Below, in pieces: positions 7,523 to 14,492 of a stretch of DNA of 36,628 nt (positions within the stretch are counted from its first letter, which is position 1; each line of letters begins with the position of its first letter). Both the position numbers and the translations under genes were made by a program. The notes below the pieces were generated by a model, which saw nothing but the letters and a program-made list of their open reading frames with translations, was not told the DNA's origin and made no database searches. Origin of the DNA: JAPKZH01 sp964537875 (GTDB taxonomy: Bacteria > Acidobacteriota > Aminicenantia > Aminicenantales > UBA4085). The stretch spans positions 1 to 36,628 of the forward strand of contig CAZIDN010000037.1 of NCBI GenBank assembly GCA_964537875.1, given 5' to 3'.

Positions 7523-7631
7523 CGGTCCTCCTTTTCAAACACGGAAGGCAAGACCGTTTCCCGTCTTGCCCTATCGGCCAAAGTCCTTGACCTGTCCTCC
7601 GACGGGCTTTAGGACCTTTGGCTCGGAGTAA
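7523..7631 (-). promoter_or_regulatory. Structured 5' leader of the TonB receptor gene; candidate unknown riboswitch
   Basis: From the predicted start near 7631 to the ATG, the minus strand can form CTCCGA (7623-7628) with TCGGAG (7597-7602), and CCAAAGGTCC (7612-7621) with GGACTTTGG (7578-7586). These two stems interleave, which gives an H-type pseudoknot. A separate 8 bp hairpin GGCAAGAC/GTCTTGCC lies at 7547-7570. In an alternative fold, AGGTCCT-type bases of the second stem can pair with AGGACC (7524-7529), which overlaps the ribosome site. I could not match it to the cobalamin, Moco, TPP, fluoride or c-di-GMP classes by their consensus motifs. Confidence 0.45.
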
Positions 7632-7637
7632 TCTTAA

Positions 7638-7666
7638 AATTTAGCACATTTGACTTTTGACTTCAA
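7638..7666 (-). promoter_or_regulatory. Promoter of the TonB receptor gene
   Basis: TTGAAG (7661-7666), a 17-base spacer and TAAATT (7638-7643) on the minus strand. The -35 hexamer overlaps the -35 of the divergent mobB promoter by two bases, so the two promoters should compete or be controlled together. Confidence 0.55.
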
Positions 7667-7685
7667 CTTTTTCCTGTGTTATAAG
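7657..7685 (+). promoter_or_regulatory. Promoter of the mobB operon
   Basis: TTGACT (7657-7662), a 17-base spacer and TATAAG (7680-7685). Transcription would begin near 7692, three bases before the ATG of an eight-codon mini-ORF that overlaps the mobB start. Confidence 0.65.
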
Positions 7686-7694
7686 TTTCGCAGG

Positions 7695-7721
7695 ATGGAG
7701 CGTCCGCTCGAAACCTCATGA
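7695..7721 (+). CDS. Eight-codon leader mini-ORF overlapping mobB
   Basis: ATG at 7695 opens a frame MERPLETS and stops at TGA 7719-7721, overlapping the mobB ATG as ATGA. The predicted transcript begins about three bases upstream, so this would be a nearly leaderless message. mobB itself has no ribosome site, so its translation may depend on ribosomes ending this mini-ORF. This is inferred from layout only. Confidence 0.35.
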   Translation: MERPLETS

Positions 7722-8212
7722 AAATCATTGCTTTCGTTGGAGATTCGGGGAGCGGTAAAACCAGGCTCATCAGGCGCCTTATCCCCGAGCTAAAGAAACG
7801 GGGAATGTCCGTGGCCGTCATCAAGCATTGCGGCCACGGCTTTGACCTGGGCGGGAAGGACAAAGATTCCTCGAAGTTCCTCGCGGCCGGCGCCGACGGA
7901 GTGGCCCTCGTCTCGCCGGAACGGCAGGCTGTTATCAAGAAGAACAGAAAAGTCTTGAGCTTTACGGCCATGGCCCGGGATTCGTTTCGGACGGCGGACA
8001 TCGTCCTGGTCGAAGGCGGCCGAAAGGACAAGACGCTGAAGAAAATCGAAGTGCTGCGGCGCGGCCTATCCGGGGGAATCAAATCTTCAGGCCGGGAGCT
8101 GGCCGCCGTGGTCGCGGATTTTCGAATCCCTTGTCAGGCGCCGGTGTTTCATCCAAGCCAGTTTGAAAAAATCGCCGACTGGCTGGAGGGAGGTTTATCA
8201 TGGAAAAGATGA
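7718..8212 (+). CDS. mobB: Molybdopterin-guanine dinucleotide biosynthesis protein MobB
   Basis: This 164-residue GTP-binding protein assists nucleotide attachment to molybdopterin. Walker A is GDSGSGKT at residues 8-15, followed by LIRRLIPELKKRG. The family segments VAVIKHCGHGFDL, KDSSKFLAAGADGVALVSPER and DIVLVEGGRKDKTLKKIEVLR are all present. The length is normal. No ribosome site precedes the ATG. It overlaps the next 56-residue gene by 13 bases, so the three genes 7718-8987 form one tightly coupled operon. No mobA is seen in the window. The tungsten/molybdenum-type aldehyde oxidoreductase 4 kb away is a plausible client, though such enzymes often carry a bis-pterin without the dinucleotide. 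Confidence 0.93.
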   Translation: MKIIAFVGDSGSGKTRLIRRLIPELKKRGMSVAVIKHCGHGFDLGGKDKDSSKFLAAGADGVALVSPERQAVIKKNRKVLSFTAMARDSFRTADIVLVEGGRKDKTLKKIEVLRRGLSGGIKSSGRELAAVVADFRIPCQAPVFHPSQFEKIADWLEGGLSWKR

Positions 8213-8370
8213 ATGTCATTCTGGAGTGCGATGGGAAGACCGTCGCTCTCAACCCGTTTGTCCAAAAAATATTGGCCAACACCGTCCTGGGGATGGTCGG
8301 GTCGCTGGATAAAGTCAAGAAAAATCCGCGGCAGGTGTATTTAGCGATCATAAAAGAGGTCAAGAGATGA
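8200..8370 (+). CDS. Small 56-residue protein coupled to mobB
   Basis: The frame overlaps the 3' end of mobB by 13 bases and the start of the next gene by four (ATGA). The ribosome site GGAGGGAGG lies seven to eight bases before the ATG. The protein begins MEKMNVILECDGKTVALNPF and continues with a segment VQKILANTVLGMVGSLD and a basic C-terminal helix. The start looks like a beta-hairpin followed by helices. There is no signal or metal motif. I cannot assign a family. The double overlap and strong ribosome site make it a real gene, presumably linked to MobB or to the membrane protein that follows. Confidence 0.75.
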   Translation: MEKMNVILECDGKTVALNPFVQKILANTVLGMVGSLDKVKKNPRQVYLAIIKEVKR

Positions 8371-8987
8371 AGGACTTTAAGAATTGGATCTGGCTGCTGG
8401 CTTTTGGCTCTCTCTGGGGGATTATGGAAGTCGTCGGCGGTGAAGCCTTCTTTAAAAATAATGTGCCGCATGCCTCGGTCTGGCTTTCGGCCTGGGCGTT
8501 TTTTATCATGGGAGTCGCCCGGGGAGTCATCAATAAACCGGGAACTTCAACCGCCGTCGGCGCCACGGCCGCCCTTTTCAAGCTGGTGAACGCCGCTCCT
8601 TATTTTTGTCATCTTCTCGGGATTTTTTTTCTGGGGATGGTCTTCGACATCGCCGCAACCCTCTGGCTGAAGAAAGAGAAAAAGTATTCATTGAGGACCG
8701 CGCTGACCGGAATTGTCAGCGCCTACGGCGGATACGCCCTGTTTGCCACAGTCATTACCTATATCATCCGCTACAGGCCGTGGGTGGCAGGGGGCACGCC
8801 GAAAGTCCTGCACCATATTTTTGTCGGCGGAAGCTTCGCCGCTCTGGCCGCTGTCGTGCTGATCCCGCTGGGGCTTATGATTGGGATAAACAGTGAGGCC
8901 GCATCAGAGCGAAGCCCGCGCTGGGCGACGGCCGGGGCCTTTGTCGCTCTCGTTGTTCTCTGGACGTTGGGGCGGATCATCGGCTAA
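8367..8987 (+). CDS. Six-helix membrane protein of unknown function
   Basis: The 206-residue product has about six hydrophobic segments, at roughly residues 6-28, 36-55, 63-98 (long, possibly two), 105-130, 145-170 and 184-205. Size and topology recall the substrate-binding S components of ECF transporters or small DUF membrane proteins, but no signature is visible. It begins in an ATGA overlap with the 56-residue gene and is thus translationally coupled to the mobB operon. A role in molybdate/tungstate or cofactor transport would be a guess. Confidence 0.8.
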   Translation: MKDFKNWIWLLAFGSLWGIMEVVGGEAFFKNNVPHASVWLSAWAFFIMGVARGVINKPGTSTAVGATAALFKLVNAAPYFCHLLGIFFLGMVFDIAATLWLKKEKKYSLRTALTGIVSAYGGYALFATVITYIIRYRPWVAGGTPKVLHHIFVGGSFAALAAVVLIPLGLMIGINSEAASERSPRWATAGAFVALVVLWTLGRIIG

Positions 8988-9028
8988 TAAAATTTGGGGA
9001 AAAAATTGGGGACAGGTATTTAATTGAC

Positions 9029-9072
9029 GATGTCAGTAAACCCCAGGTTTTGGCCTGGGGATGAATGACATC
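9029..9072. repeat. Two-tier hairpin, possible IS200/IS605-type end remnant
   Basis: GATGTCA and CCCCAGG pair with CCTGGGG and TGACATC around a six-base loop, with a symmetrical five-base internal loop. It lies in the 349-base gap 8988-9336. A partial REP-like stretch (TTGGGGACAGGTATTTAATT) precedes it and GAAGCGAAGCGGAGG follows. The arrangement is like the stem-loop at the end of IS605-group elements. No transposase or TnpB remnant is visible, and the rest of the gap holds nothing I can support. Confidence 0.55.
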
Positions 9073-9336
9073 CCGAAGCGAAGCGGAGGATAATCATCTT
9101 TGCAAGTATGAAACCACGGTCTTTAGGGCGGGAGTTTTCTTTGTGAATATTAATTTTTCATGGCCCGAAGGCCCACCTGCGAACTATGAAAATAGATATA
9201 TCGCCATGGGCAATTATCTAGGTAATCCCCCGACCCCTTTGGCGAATCAAGGTGGATTAAAACGGTTGCCCCTAATCCCATTGATAATAAAGTCGGATGG
9301 AAAAAGGCCAATCGGTACGAGTCTCCGAATTTTTAA

Positions 9337-9957
9337 ATGAAAAATTTTGAGAAAGAATTCTTTGCGAAACACGACCCAGAAATTCTGCTCGTTTTAAGAG
9401 CCGGCGTTATCGGGATTGCGGGCGCTGGCGGGCTGGGGTCGAATGCCGCCATCGCCCTCGCCAGGGCGGGCATCGGGAAGCTCATCATCGCGGATCACGA
9501 CCGCATCGAAATGTCCAACCTGAACCGGCAGCAGTATTTCTGGGTCCAGATCGGGAAGGTCAAGGTTAGGGCGCTTCTCGAAAACCTGAAGAAGATCAGC
9601 CCGTTCTCCGAATATGTGGGCCATCATGTCAGACTCACCCCTAAAAATATTCCGCGAATATTCAAGACCGTTGACGTGATGATCGAAGCCTTCGACTTAG
9701 CGGATCAGAAAGAAATGCTGCTTGAAGCCTGGATTTCGCATTTTCCAGACAAGCCGATCATCATGGCATCCGGCCTTTCGGGATTCGGAAAGAACCAGAA
9801 GCTGAGGACTAGAAGGATTGGGAATGTTTACATCTGCGGCGACGAGGAGAGCGAGGCGGTAGAAGGGATTTCGCCGATGGCGCCGCGGGTTGGAATCGTG
9901 GCCAACATGCAGGCCAACCTGGCCGTCGAATTGCTTGTCAAAGCCAAGAAAAAATAA
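9337..9957 (+). CDS. thiF: ThiF-like E1 adenylyltransferase for a ubiquitin-like sulfur carrier
   Basis: E1-like enzymes adenylate the C-terminal Gly-Gly of ThiS/MoaD carriers. The 206 residues show the Rossmann ATP site GIAGAGGLGSNAAIALARAG at residues 27-46, the acidic strand end IADHDRIEMSNLNRQQY with the Asp/Arg pair of the family, and EAFDLADQKEMLLE. It is shorter than E. coli ThiF (about 250) and has no paired CxxC zinc motif; one Cys (VYICGD) near the end could be the transfer cysteine. This matches the small ThiF subfamily. The partner could be the MoaD/ThiS-like protein at 11720-11947. The start has no ribosome site. Whether it serves thiamine or pterin synthesis cannot be told. Confidence 0.87.
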   Translation: MKNFEKEFFAKHDPEILLVLRAGVIGIAGAGGLGSNAAIALARAGIGKLIIADHDRIEMSNLNRQQYFWVQIGKVKVRALLENLKKISPFSEYVGHHVRLTPKNIPRIFKTVDVMIEAFDLADQKEMLLEAWISHFPDKPIIMASGLSGFGKNQKLRTRRIGNVYICGDEESEAVEGISPMAPRVGIVANMQANLAVELLVKAKKK

Positions 9958-9962
9958 TTGTC

Positions 9963-10035
9963 GGGGTCAAACCTACTCGTTACGCAGTTTCCCCGAGAGA
10001 ATTTCACAAAATGCGTAACGAGTAGGTTTGACCCC
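9963..10035. repeat. REP-like palindrome, family R, copy 2
   Basis: Perfect 24-base arms identical to those at 3509-3574, with a 25-base spacer. It begins six bases after the thiF stop and ends three bases before the stop of the convergent aldehyde dehydrogenase, so it fills the whole gap and could terminate both transcripts. Confidence 0.9.
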
Positions 10036-10038
10036 GAT

Positions 10039-11622
10039 TTATACATCCCGCTGTGTCCAATCGTCGTCGATCAGGCGCCATATATGGCCGGTCGGGTTTT
10101 TATCGCGGAGCTCGGCAGGCAGGCGGTTCGGGCGGACATTGTCATAGCCATGCAGAGCCGCGAAGCGGAGCAGGGAAGCCGGAATACCGACGGCTGTAAA
10201 GCCTGGATGGCCTGAGGCAGGGAAGGGGCCGCCGTGGACCATAGCCGGTGATACCGCGACTCCAGTCGGCATCTTATCGTTCAGCAGCCGCCCTACCTTC
10301 CGGCGCAAAATCGGCTCGAGCTGGGCGTATAGGTTTTCATCTAGATCTGCGCTGTGACTGTAGATGCTGGCGGTGAGATTGCCTTCGAGCGCAGCGGCGA
10401 CCTTCGTCATCTGGTCAAAATCTTCCGCGAAGACGGCGAGCGTCACCGTCCCAAAAGCCTCCTGTTGGAGCGCCGCGGGGTTTTGAAGAAAGATATCCCC
10501 TGATACTCTCAGCAGCGTGTTGGCATGGCGAAATCCCGGACCTTCAAGCTTTTCCCCGCCGGATACGATTTGGGCGCCCGCATTTTTCATCGTCCTGATA
10601 GCCGATTCAATTCCGTCCAGGACATTTTGTCCCAGCAGGAATCCCGCCGGAGGCTGCTCGAAAAATTTTTTGAGAGTCCGGAAAAAACCCTCGCTTTTTT
10701 CATCCCGGACCAGGACGACCAGGCCGGGCTTGGTGCAGAATTGTCCTGCCCCCATCATGCAGGAATTGAAAAGATCGGAAGCGATGGAATCTGCTCTCTC
10801 TTTTAATGCACCTGGCAGGATGAATATGGGATTAACGCTCGACATCTCCAAATAGATCAATTTGCCGGCTTTTTCCGCTGCTTCTTTTAGCCGCAGTCCG
10901 GCCGGCCGGCTGCCTGTAAACGAGGTCGCGCCGACAAGCGGATGGCCGACAAGTCTGAGCCCGTCTTCCGGACGAAGATGATAGATTAACTGGAATATAC
11001 CCTTGGGCAGCCCGGCCTTTTTTACACACTCAAAGGCGAGCTCGGCAAACATCTTGGTCGTCCCCGGGTGCCCGGGATTTGCTTTGGCAAGGACCGGATT
11101 TCCCGCGGCAATGGCGGAGGCAAAATCCCCTCCGGCGGCCGAGTTGAAGGCAAAAGGAAAGTTGTTGGGGCCGAACACAACAACAGGTCCCCCCAACGGG
11201 CCGTATTTGGAGCGGATATTGGCTTTTGTGTCGATCGTGGCCCGGCACCATGAGGGGTCTCTTGCCGCTTGGGCCGCCTGGCGCAGTTGATTTATCGTCC
11301 TGGGAAGCTCTGCCGACTTCAGCCGGGGCTCTTTTGGAAGGGCCGTCTCGAGATGTGCGATCTCGACCAGCTCATCGGCGTGGCTTTCGAGACTTCCGGC
11401 GAAATTTTCCAAAAAAGCGGCGATGGCTTCGGGGGGCATTTTGAAAAGAGCGTTTGCGGCCGCATGGCCGGCTTCAAGCGCTTCTTCGACTTCGGTAAAG
11501 CTCGAGATGGGGTAAATATCCTTGAGCCGAGTTCCGGTGGATAGATTGACAGCCTGGAAAGAGCCGACGGGAGAATAGGCCTCCCGCCACGCGGCATTCA
11601 CAAGCACAGGTTGAAGGGTCAT
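10039..11622 (-). CDS. 2,5-dioxovalerate (alpha-ketoglutaric semialdehyde) dehydrogenase-type aldehyde dehydrogenase
   Basis: The 527 residues belong to the aldehyde dehydrogenase superfamily, NAD(P)-dependent. The nucleotide-binding part has FGPNNFPFAFNSAAGGDFASA and KANPGHPGTTK, the glutamate motif is LEMSSVNPIF, and the catalytic Cys sits in GAGQFCTKPGL. These signatures fit the KGSADH group, which oxidises alpha-ketoglutaric semialdehyde to 2-oxoglutarate in pentose and uronate breakdown. No other gene of such a pathway is near. The genes upstream on the same strand are the MoaD-like carrier and the aldehyde:ferredoxin oxidoreductase, which share the theme of aldehyde removal. No ribosome site precedes the ATG. 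A REP palindrome lies 20 bases upstream. Confidence 0.9.
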   Translation of the reverse strand: MTLQPVLVNAAWREAYSPVGSFQAVNLSTGTRLKDIYPISSFTEVEEALEAGHAAANALFKMPPEAIAAFLENFAGSLESHADELVEIAHLETALPKEPRLKSAELPRTINQLRQAAQAARDPSWCRATIDTKANIRSKYGPLGGPVVVFGPNNFPFAFNSAAGGDFASAIAAGNPVLAKANPGHPGTTKMFAELAFECVKKAGLPKGIFQLIYHLRPEDGLRLVGHPLVGATSFTGSRPAGLRLKEAAEKAGKLIYLEMSSVNPIFILPGALKERADSIASDLFNSCMMGAGQFCTKPGLVVLVRDEKSEGFFRTLKKFFEQPPAGFLLGQNVLDGIESAIRTMKNAGAQIVSGGEKLEGPGFRHANTLLRVSGDIFLQNPAALQQEAFGTVTLAVFAEDFDQMTKVAAALEGNLTASIYSHSADLDENLYAQLEPILRRKVGRLLNDKMPTGVAVSPAMVHGGPFPASGHPGFTAVGIPASLLRFAALHGYDNVRPNRLPAELRDKNPTGHIWRLIDDDWTQRDV

Positions 11623-11641
11623 AAAACTAATCTATAGATCC

Positions 11642-11707
11642 GGGGTCAAACCTACTCGTTACGCAGTCTCCCCGAGTGAATTGTGCGTAACGAGTAGGTT
11701 TGACCCC
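11642..11707. repeat. REP-like palindrome, family R, copy 3
   Basis: Perfect 24-base arms identical to those of copies 1 and 2, with an 18-base spacer of slightly different sequence. It lies between the MoaD-like gene and the aldehyde dehydrogenase on the same strand, so it could limit read-through inside this cluster. Confidence 0.9.
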
Positions 11708-11719
11708 AATTGTCAATTG

Positions 11720-11947
11720 TTAGCCGCCGGAGTAAATCGGCGAGACGGCGATCCTGTCTCCTTCCGCCAGCTCTTCATGCGGCGCGACCGCTTTTCCGTT
11801 TCGGGTGACGATTTTCGGCCGCTGTTTCGGGACGCTGATCAATTCCATCAACATTTCCGCGGTGGTTTGAGCGGGGATTTCCAGATCTTTTTCGCTGAAC
11901 CCGACATCATAGATCAGCGGGCCGATCATCTTCACGTGAATTTTCAT
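11720..11947 (-). CDS. MoaD/ThiS-like sulfur carrier protein
   Basis: The 75-residue protein has a beta-grasp pattern and ends in SPIYSGG, the C-terminal Gly-Gly that is adenylated by an E1 enzyme and then thiocarboxylated. The central TAEMLMELISVPKQRPKIVTRNGKAV and GDRIAVSP match the ThiS/MoaD fold. The ATG lies three bases after the stop of the aldehyde:ferredoxin oxidoreductase gene, so the two are one transcript. Such dedicated MoaD-like proteins next to these oxidoreductases are common and probably help form the tungsto- or molybdopterin dithiolene. Confidence 0.92.
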   Translation of the reverse strand: MKIHVKMIGPLIYDVGFSEKDLEIPAQTTAEMLMELISVPKQRPKIVTRNGKAVAPHEELAEGDRIAVSPIYSGG

Positions 11948-11950
11948 GGC

Positions 11951-13789
11951 CTATTCGAGCTTCGCAAATTTTTCGGCGGCCGCCCCTTCCTGGCCAAGGT
12001 CGAGCTTCTCGAGGGTGGCCTTGGTCGGAATCCCCCGCTTATCATAGCCGCGCTGGTCGTAGTAATGCTGGAGAAGCCCGTCGTATTTCTCGACCTCGAG
12101 GACCTTGCCGGCGATGGGGCCCTCGGTATCGGCGTTGGCCGGGTCAAACCAAACGGCCGGCGGGTAGTCCGCCTCACGGGTGATGTTGGGGAATTCCCGC
12201 AGGAAATTGAGCTTGATCATGCTGTAGATCCGGTCGCCGACTTTCCAAAAATCATCCACCGTCCAATTCAGTCCGGTGACGGTGTTGAAATATTTGGGAT
12301 AGTTCTCTATGCCCCAGCCCAGCTCGATCCAGGGGAACCGGCAGGCGACGATCGATTCAAACATGCCGCCCCGGATCCTCTGCAGCTCGATGACCTTGGC
12401 CGCTTTATCGGGGCCGTAGGACTCGCGGGTCGTAAACTTGATCTCGAAGGTGATGATCCAGGCCTCGCGGTGGTGGGCGCCAATGGCGGCGACGCCAAAG
12501 GCTAGGGCCTGGCCGGGGATGAACTTGCAGTTGTAGGCGGCCACCTCGAGACCTTTGACCTGCATGGCGTAGGCTTCCGAACCGTGCCCGAATTCCCGGG
12601 CCATCCGCCGCGATCCATCGGCCAAGAGGTTGCCGAGCTTGCCGTCGCGGAAGGCGGCCATCCGAAGCAATTCCTTGGCCCTTTCGGCGTCGCCGAACTT
12701 GAAATCGCCGCTCACGGCGCCATGGTCGATCGCGTCGGCGTAAAAGCTGAGGGTGCAGCCGGCCGACATCGTGTCGATGCCGTACTCGTCGCAGAGGTAG
12801 TTCAGCGAGCCGACCTGGGGGAAGTCGAAGATCTCGAGGTTCGAGCCGAGCAGGCCGATATTCTCGTAATCAAGCTCGGCCTCGCGTCCTTCATGGTCGT
12901 GGATGGTGATGCCGCAGCGCATCGTGCAGTTGGGGCAGCCGTAGGTGGCGATGCGGAGGTTGTTGAGGCGCTCGCCGTCGAGCTTCCAGGCATCGGGGTG
13001 ATGGGTCTTGCGGAAGTTCCGGACGGGGAGGCCGGCCACTTCATTGCAAAAAGAGAGGACCCCGGTCGTGCCCTGGATGGACCAGCCGCTTTCTTTATCG
13101 ATCTGGCCGACCTTCTTCAGGTCGCCGTGGCCCAGCGTTTTCATACCCTGGGGATCGGCCTGGGGGATGGCCCGGCTGCCTTTGACAACGATGGCTTTGA
13201 CCAGCTTCGAGCCCATGACAGCGCCCATGCCCGGCCGGCCGCCGGCCCGCCCTTCCAGGCTGCGGACGACGGCATAGCGGTTGAGATTCTCGCCGCCTTG
13301 GCCGATGTTCAGGACGCCGACCCCCTTGCCGTACTTTCCGTAGATCCAGTCGTTGGTGGCGTATGTGCCTTTTCCCCAAACCTCGTCGGCCGGCAGGAAC
13401 TCGACCTTGTCGTCCTCGATATAGAGCATAGTTGGCCGGTCGGCCTTTCCCTCGACGATCAGGGCATCGTAGCCGGCTTTCCGGAGCTGTTCGGACACTC
13501 GCGTTCCCAGGTTGCCGTCGCCATAGAAGCCCGTCAGCGGCGATTTAGCCGCGACGACCGCTTTCCCTGTGTTGGGGGCCGGAATGCCGGCAATCGGCCC
13601 GAGGGCGACGATGAACTTGTTGTCCGGGCCCAGCGGATCGGTGCCGGGCTTGACCTCATCATACAGGATTTTTACGGCGAAGCCCCGGCCGCCCACCCAT
13701 TTCTTGGCGAATTCCTCGCTATATGTTTCCTTCTTAAAGCTTTTCGCGGAGAGGTTGACCCTGAGGAAGTTGCCGGTCCAGCCGTTCAT
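11951..13789 (-). CDS. Aldehyde:ferredoxin oxidoreductase (tungsten/molybdopterin enzyme)
   Basis: The enzyme oxidises aldehydes to acids with ferredoxin as acceptor, using a bis-pterin W or Mo centre and one 4Fe-4S cluster. The 612 residues match the family length. The N-terminal domain has GGRGFAVKIL and PNTGKAVVAAKSPLTGFYGD; the pterin region has EGRAGGRPGMGAVMGSKLVKAI. Cluster ligands are C285, C288 and C292 (CPNCTMRC) and probably C483, against 288, 291, 295 and 494 in Pyrococcus furiosus AOR. The second pterin-site motif, normally DPRG..G.GL.YATSNRG.CH, is altered here to a segment with FIPGQALAFGVAAIGAHHREAW. It is thus an atypical subfamily with uncertain substrate. GGAGG precedes the ATG. 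Confidence 0.94.
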   Translation of the reverse strand: MNGWTGNFLRVNLSAKSFKKETYSEEFAKKWVGGRGFAVKILYDEVKPGTDPLGPDNKFIVALGPIAGIPAPNTGKAVVAAKSPLTGFYGDGNLGTRVSEQLRKAGYDALIVEGKADRPTMLYIEDDKVEFLPADEVWGKGTYATNDWIYGKYGKGVGVLNIGQGGENLNRYAVVRSLEGRAGGRPGMGAVMGSKLVKAIVVKGSRAIPQADPQGMKTLGHGDLKKVGQIDKESGWSIQGTTGVLSFCNEVAGLPVRNFRKTHHPDAWKLDGERLNNLRIATYGCPNCTMRCGITIHDHEGREAELDYENIGLLGSNLEIFDFPQVGSLNYLCDEYGIDTMSAGCTLSFYADAIDHGAVSGDFKFGDAERAKELLRMAAFRDGKLGNLLADGSRRMAREFGHGSEAYAMQVKGLEVAAYNCKFIPGQALAFGVAAIGAHHREAWIITFEIKFTTRESYGPDKAAKVIELQRIRGGMFESIVACRFPWIELGWGIENYPKYFNTVTGLNWTVDDFWKVGDRIYSMIKLNFLREFPNITREADYPPAVWFDPANADTEGPIAGKVLEVEKYDGLLQHYYDQRGYDKRGIPTKATLEKLDLGQEGAAAEKFAKLE

Positions 13790-13887
13790 CCGATGGCCTC
13801 CATGAGAGCAAAAATATTTCTATTAGCGCCATCTATCCGATACCATAGGGCATACTTTTAGTCAAGCAACACAGGGAAGCATCGAAT

Positions 13888-14004
13888 ATGTGGTTTCAAA
13901 GAGGTGTTGGCATCGCCCTCGACGCCCCCCTAGCGGAGCCGGAACCGACGGGACTGGTTCCCCAAGGGCCGAGGGGCGATTCCGGTACCGATATAAAATC
14001 ACAT
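13888..14004. repeat. Palindromic element, family B, copy 1 (degenerate)
   Basis: Ends ATGTGGTTTCAAAGAGGTG and its imperfect complement flank a centre holding AACCGACGGGACTGGTTCCC. The same pattern recurs at 29945-30247 and 33848-34014, and as a half copy at 24946-25002. This copy lies in the 703-base gap between the divergent oxidoreductase and KimA-like genes, next to a larger palindrome. Confidence 0.75.
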
Positions 14005-14008
14005 GGTC

Positions 14009-14294
14009 CTCTTCCATTCCGTGTGGGTAGAAAAGGGAAATGATCCGGAGACGGCTGAAGCGACCATGGAGGGTTTAGCCTTCCCGTGCCCTCCTTCGAG
14101 GGAAGCCGGATCGGAAGAAACCGGCCGGCGAAGTTGTCTGAGCTTCCCGGCGAACATCCGTAAGACCGAGGCCGGGAAGCGAGTTCTTCGCCGCCGAGAA
14201 GGAGGGCTCGGGAACGCCGTGAAAAACCCGGATGGGGAGCGAGGCCGTTTCCAGATCATTTTGCATACGATTTTCCCCATACGAAATGGAAGAG
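14009..14294. repeat. 286-base long imperfect palindrome
   Basis: The left end CTCTTCCATTCCGTGTGGG pairs with the right end (CCCATACGAAATGGAAGAG). The pairing continues inward through AAATGATC-GGA-ACGGC, CCCTCCTT and CGAAG...CTTCCCGGC segments to a central loop near 14153. Most mismatches are transitions that leave G-U pairs in one strand. A side hairpin (GCCGG/CCGGC) sits in the left arm only. Short frames across it on both strands are by-products of the symmetry, so I read it as non-coding: either a large MITE or a structured RNA. Confidence 0.75.
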
Positions 14295-14339
14295 AGCCAA
14301 TCACGTAAACAGATATCATTACTGCGACACTGGGCTAGC

Positions 14340-14369
14340 TTGCCTTGACTTGGCCATTTCTGTTAAAAT
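14340..14369 (+). promoter_or_regulatory. Possible promoter of the KimA-like gene
   Basis: TTGCCT (14340-14345), an 18-base spacer and TAAAAT (14364-14369). It would leave a leader of about 115 bases before the ATG at 14493. No ydaO-type c-di-AMP riboswitch motif is seen in that leader. Confidence 0.45.
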
Positions 14370-14492
14370 AGCCGGCGAATTTGAGTGCTTATTAATAAGA
14401 ATTCCTCCCCATAAGATAAGCTACCCTTAAGAAGAGAAGATAGAGAAAGACGGAAGTGTATAAGTGGATATTAAAGTCCAACAGGACAACCC

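Noticed and set aside
5775..7538. A 587-codon frame overlapping the TonB receptor on the same strand
   Set aside because: It is Arg/Pro/Gly-rich with no motif; the receptor frame has plug and barrel features throughout.
9065..9340. A 91-codon plus-strand frame before thiF
   Set aside because: It begins within a two-tier hairpin, has no ribosome site and no recognisable motif; more likely element remnant.
3509..11707. A CRISPR-like array, because the same 24-base arms recur several times
   Set aside because: The copies are kilobases apart, each is an inverted pair with a short loop, and there are no regularly spaced direct repeats or cas genes.
14003..14319. Frames of about 100 codons on both strands in the oxidoreductase-KimA gap
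   Set aside because: They cover the 286-base palindrome and mirror each other because of its symmetry; no ribosome site or family.
14370..14492. A c-di-AMP (ydaO-type) riboswitch ahead of the KimA-like gene
   Set aside because: The leader lacks the conserved motifs of that class.
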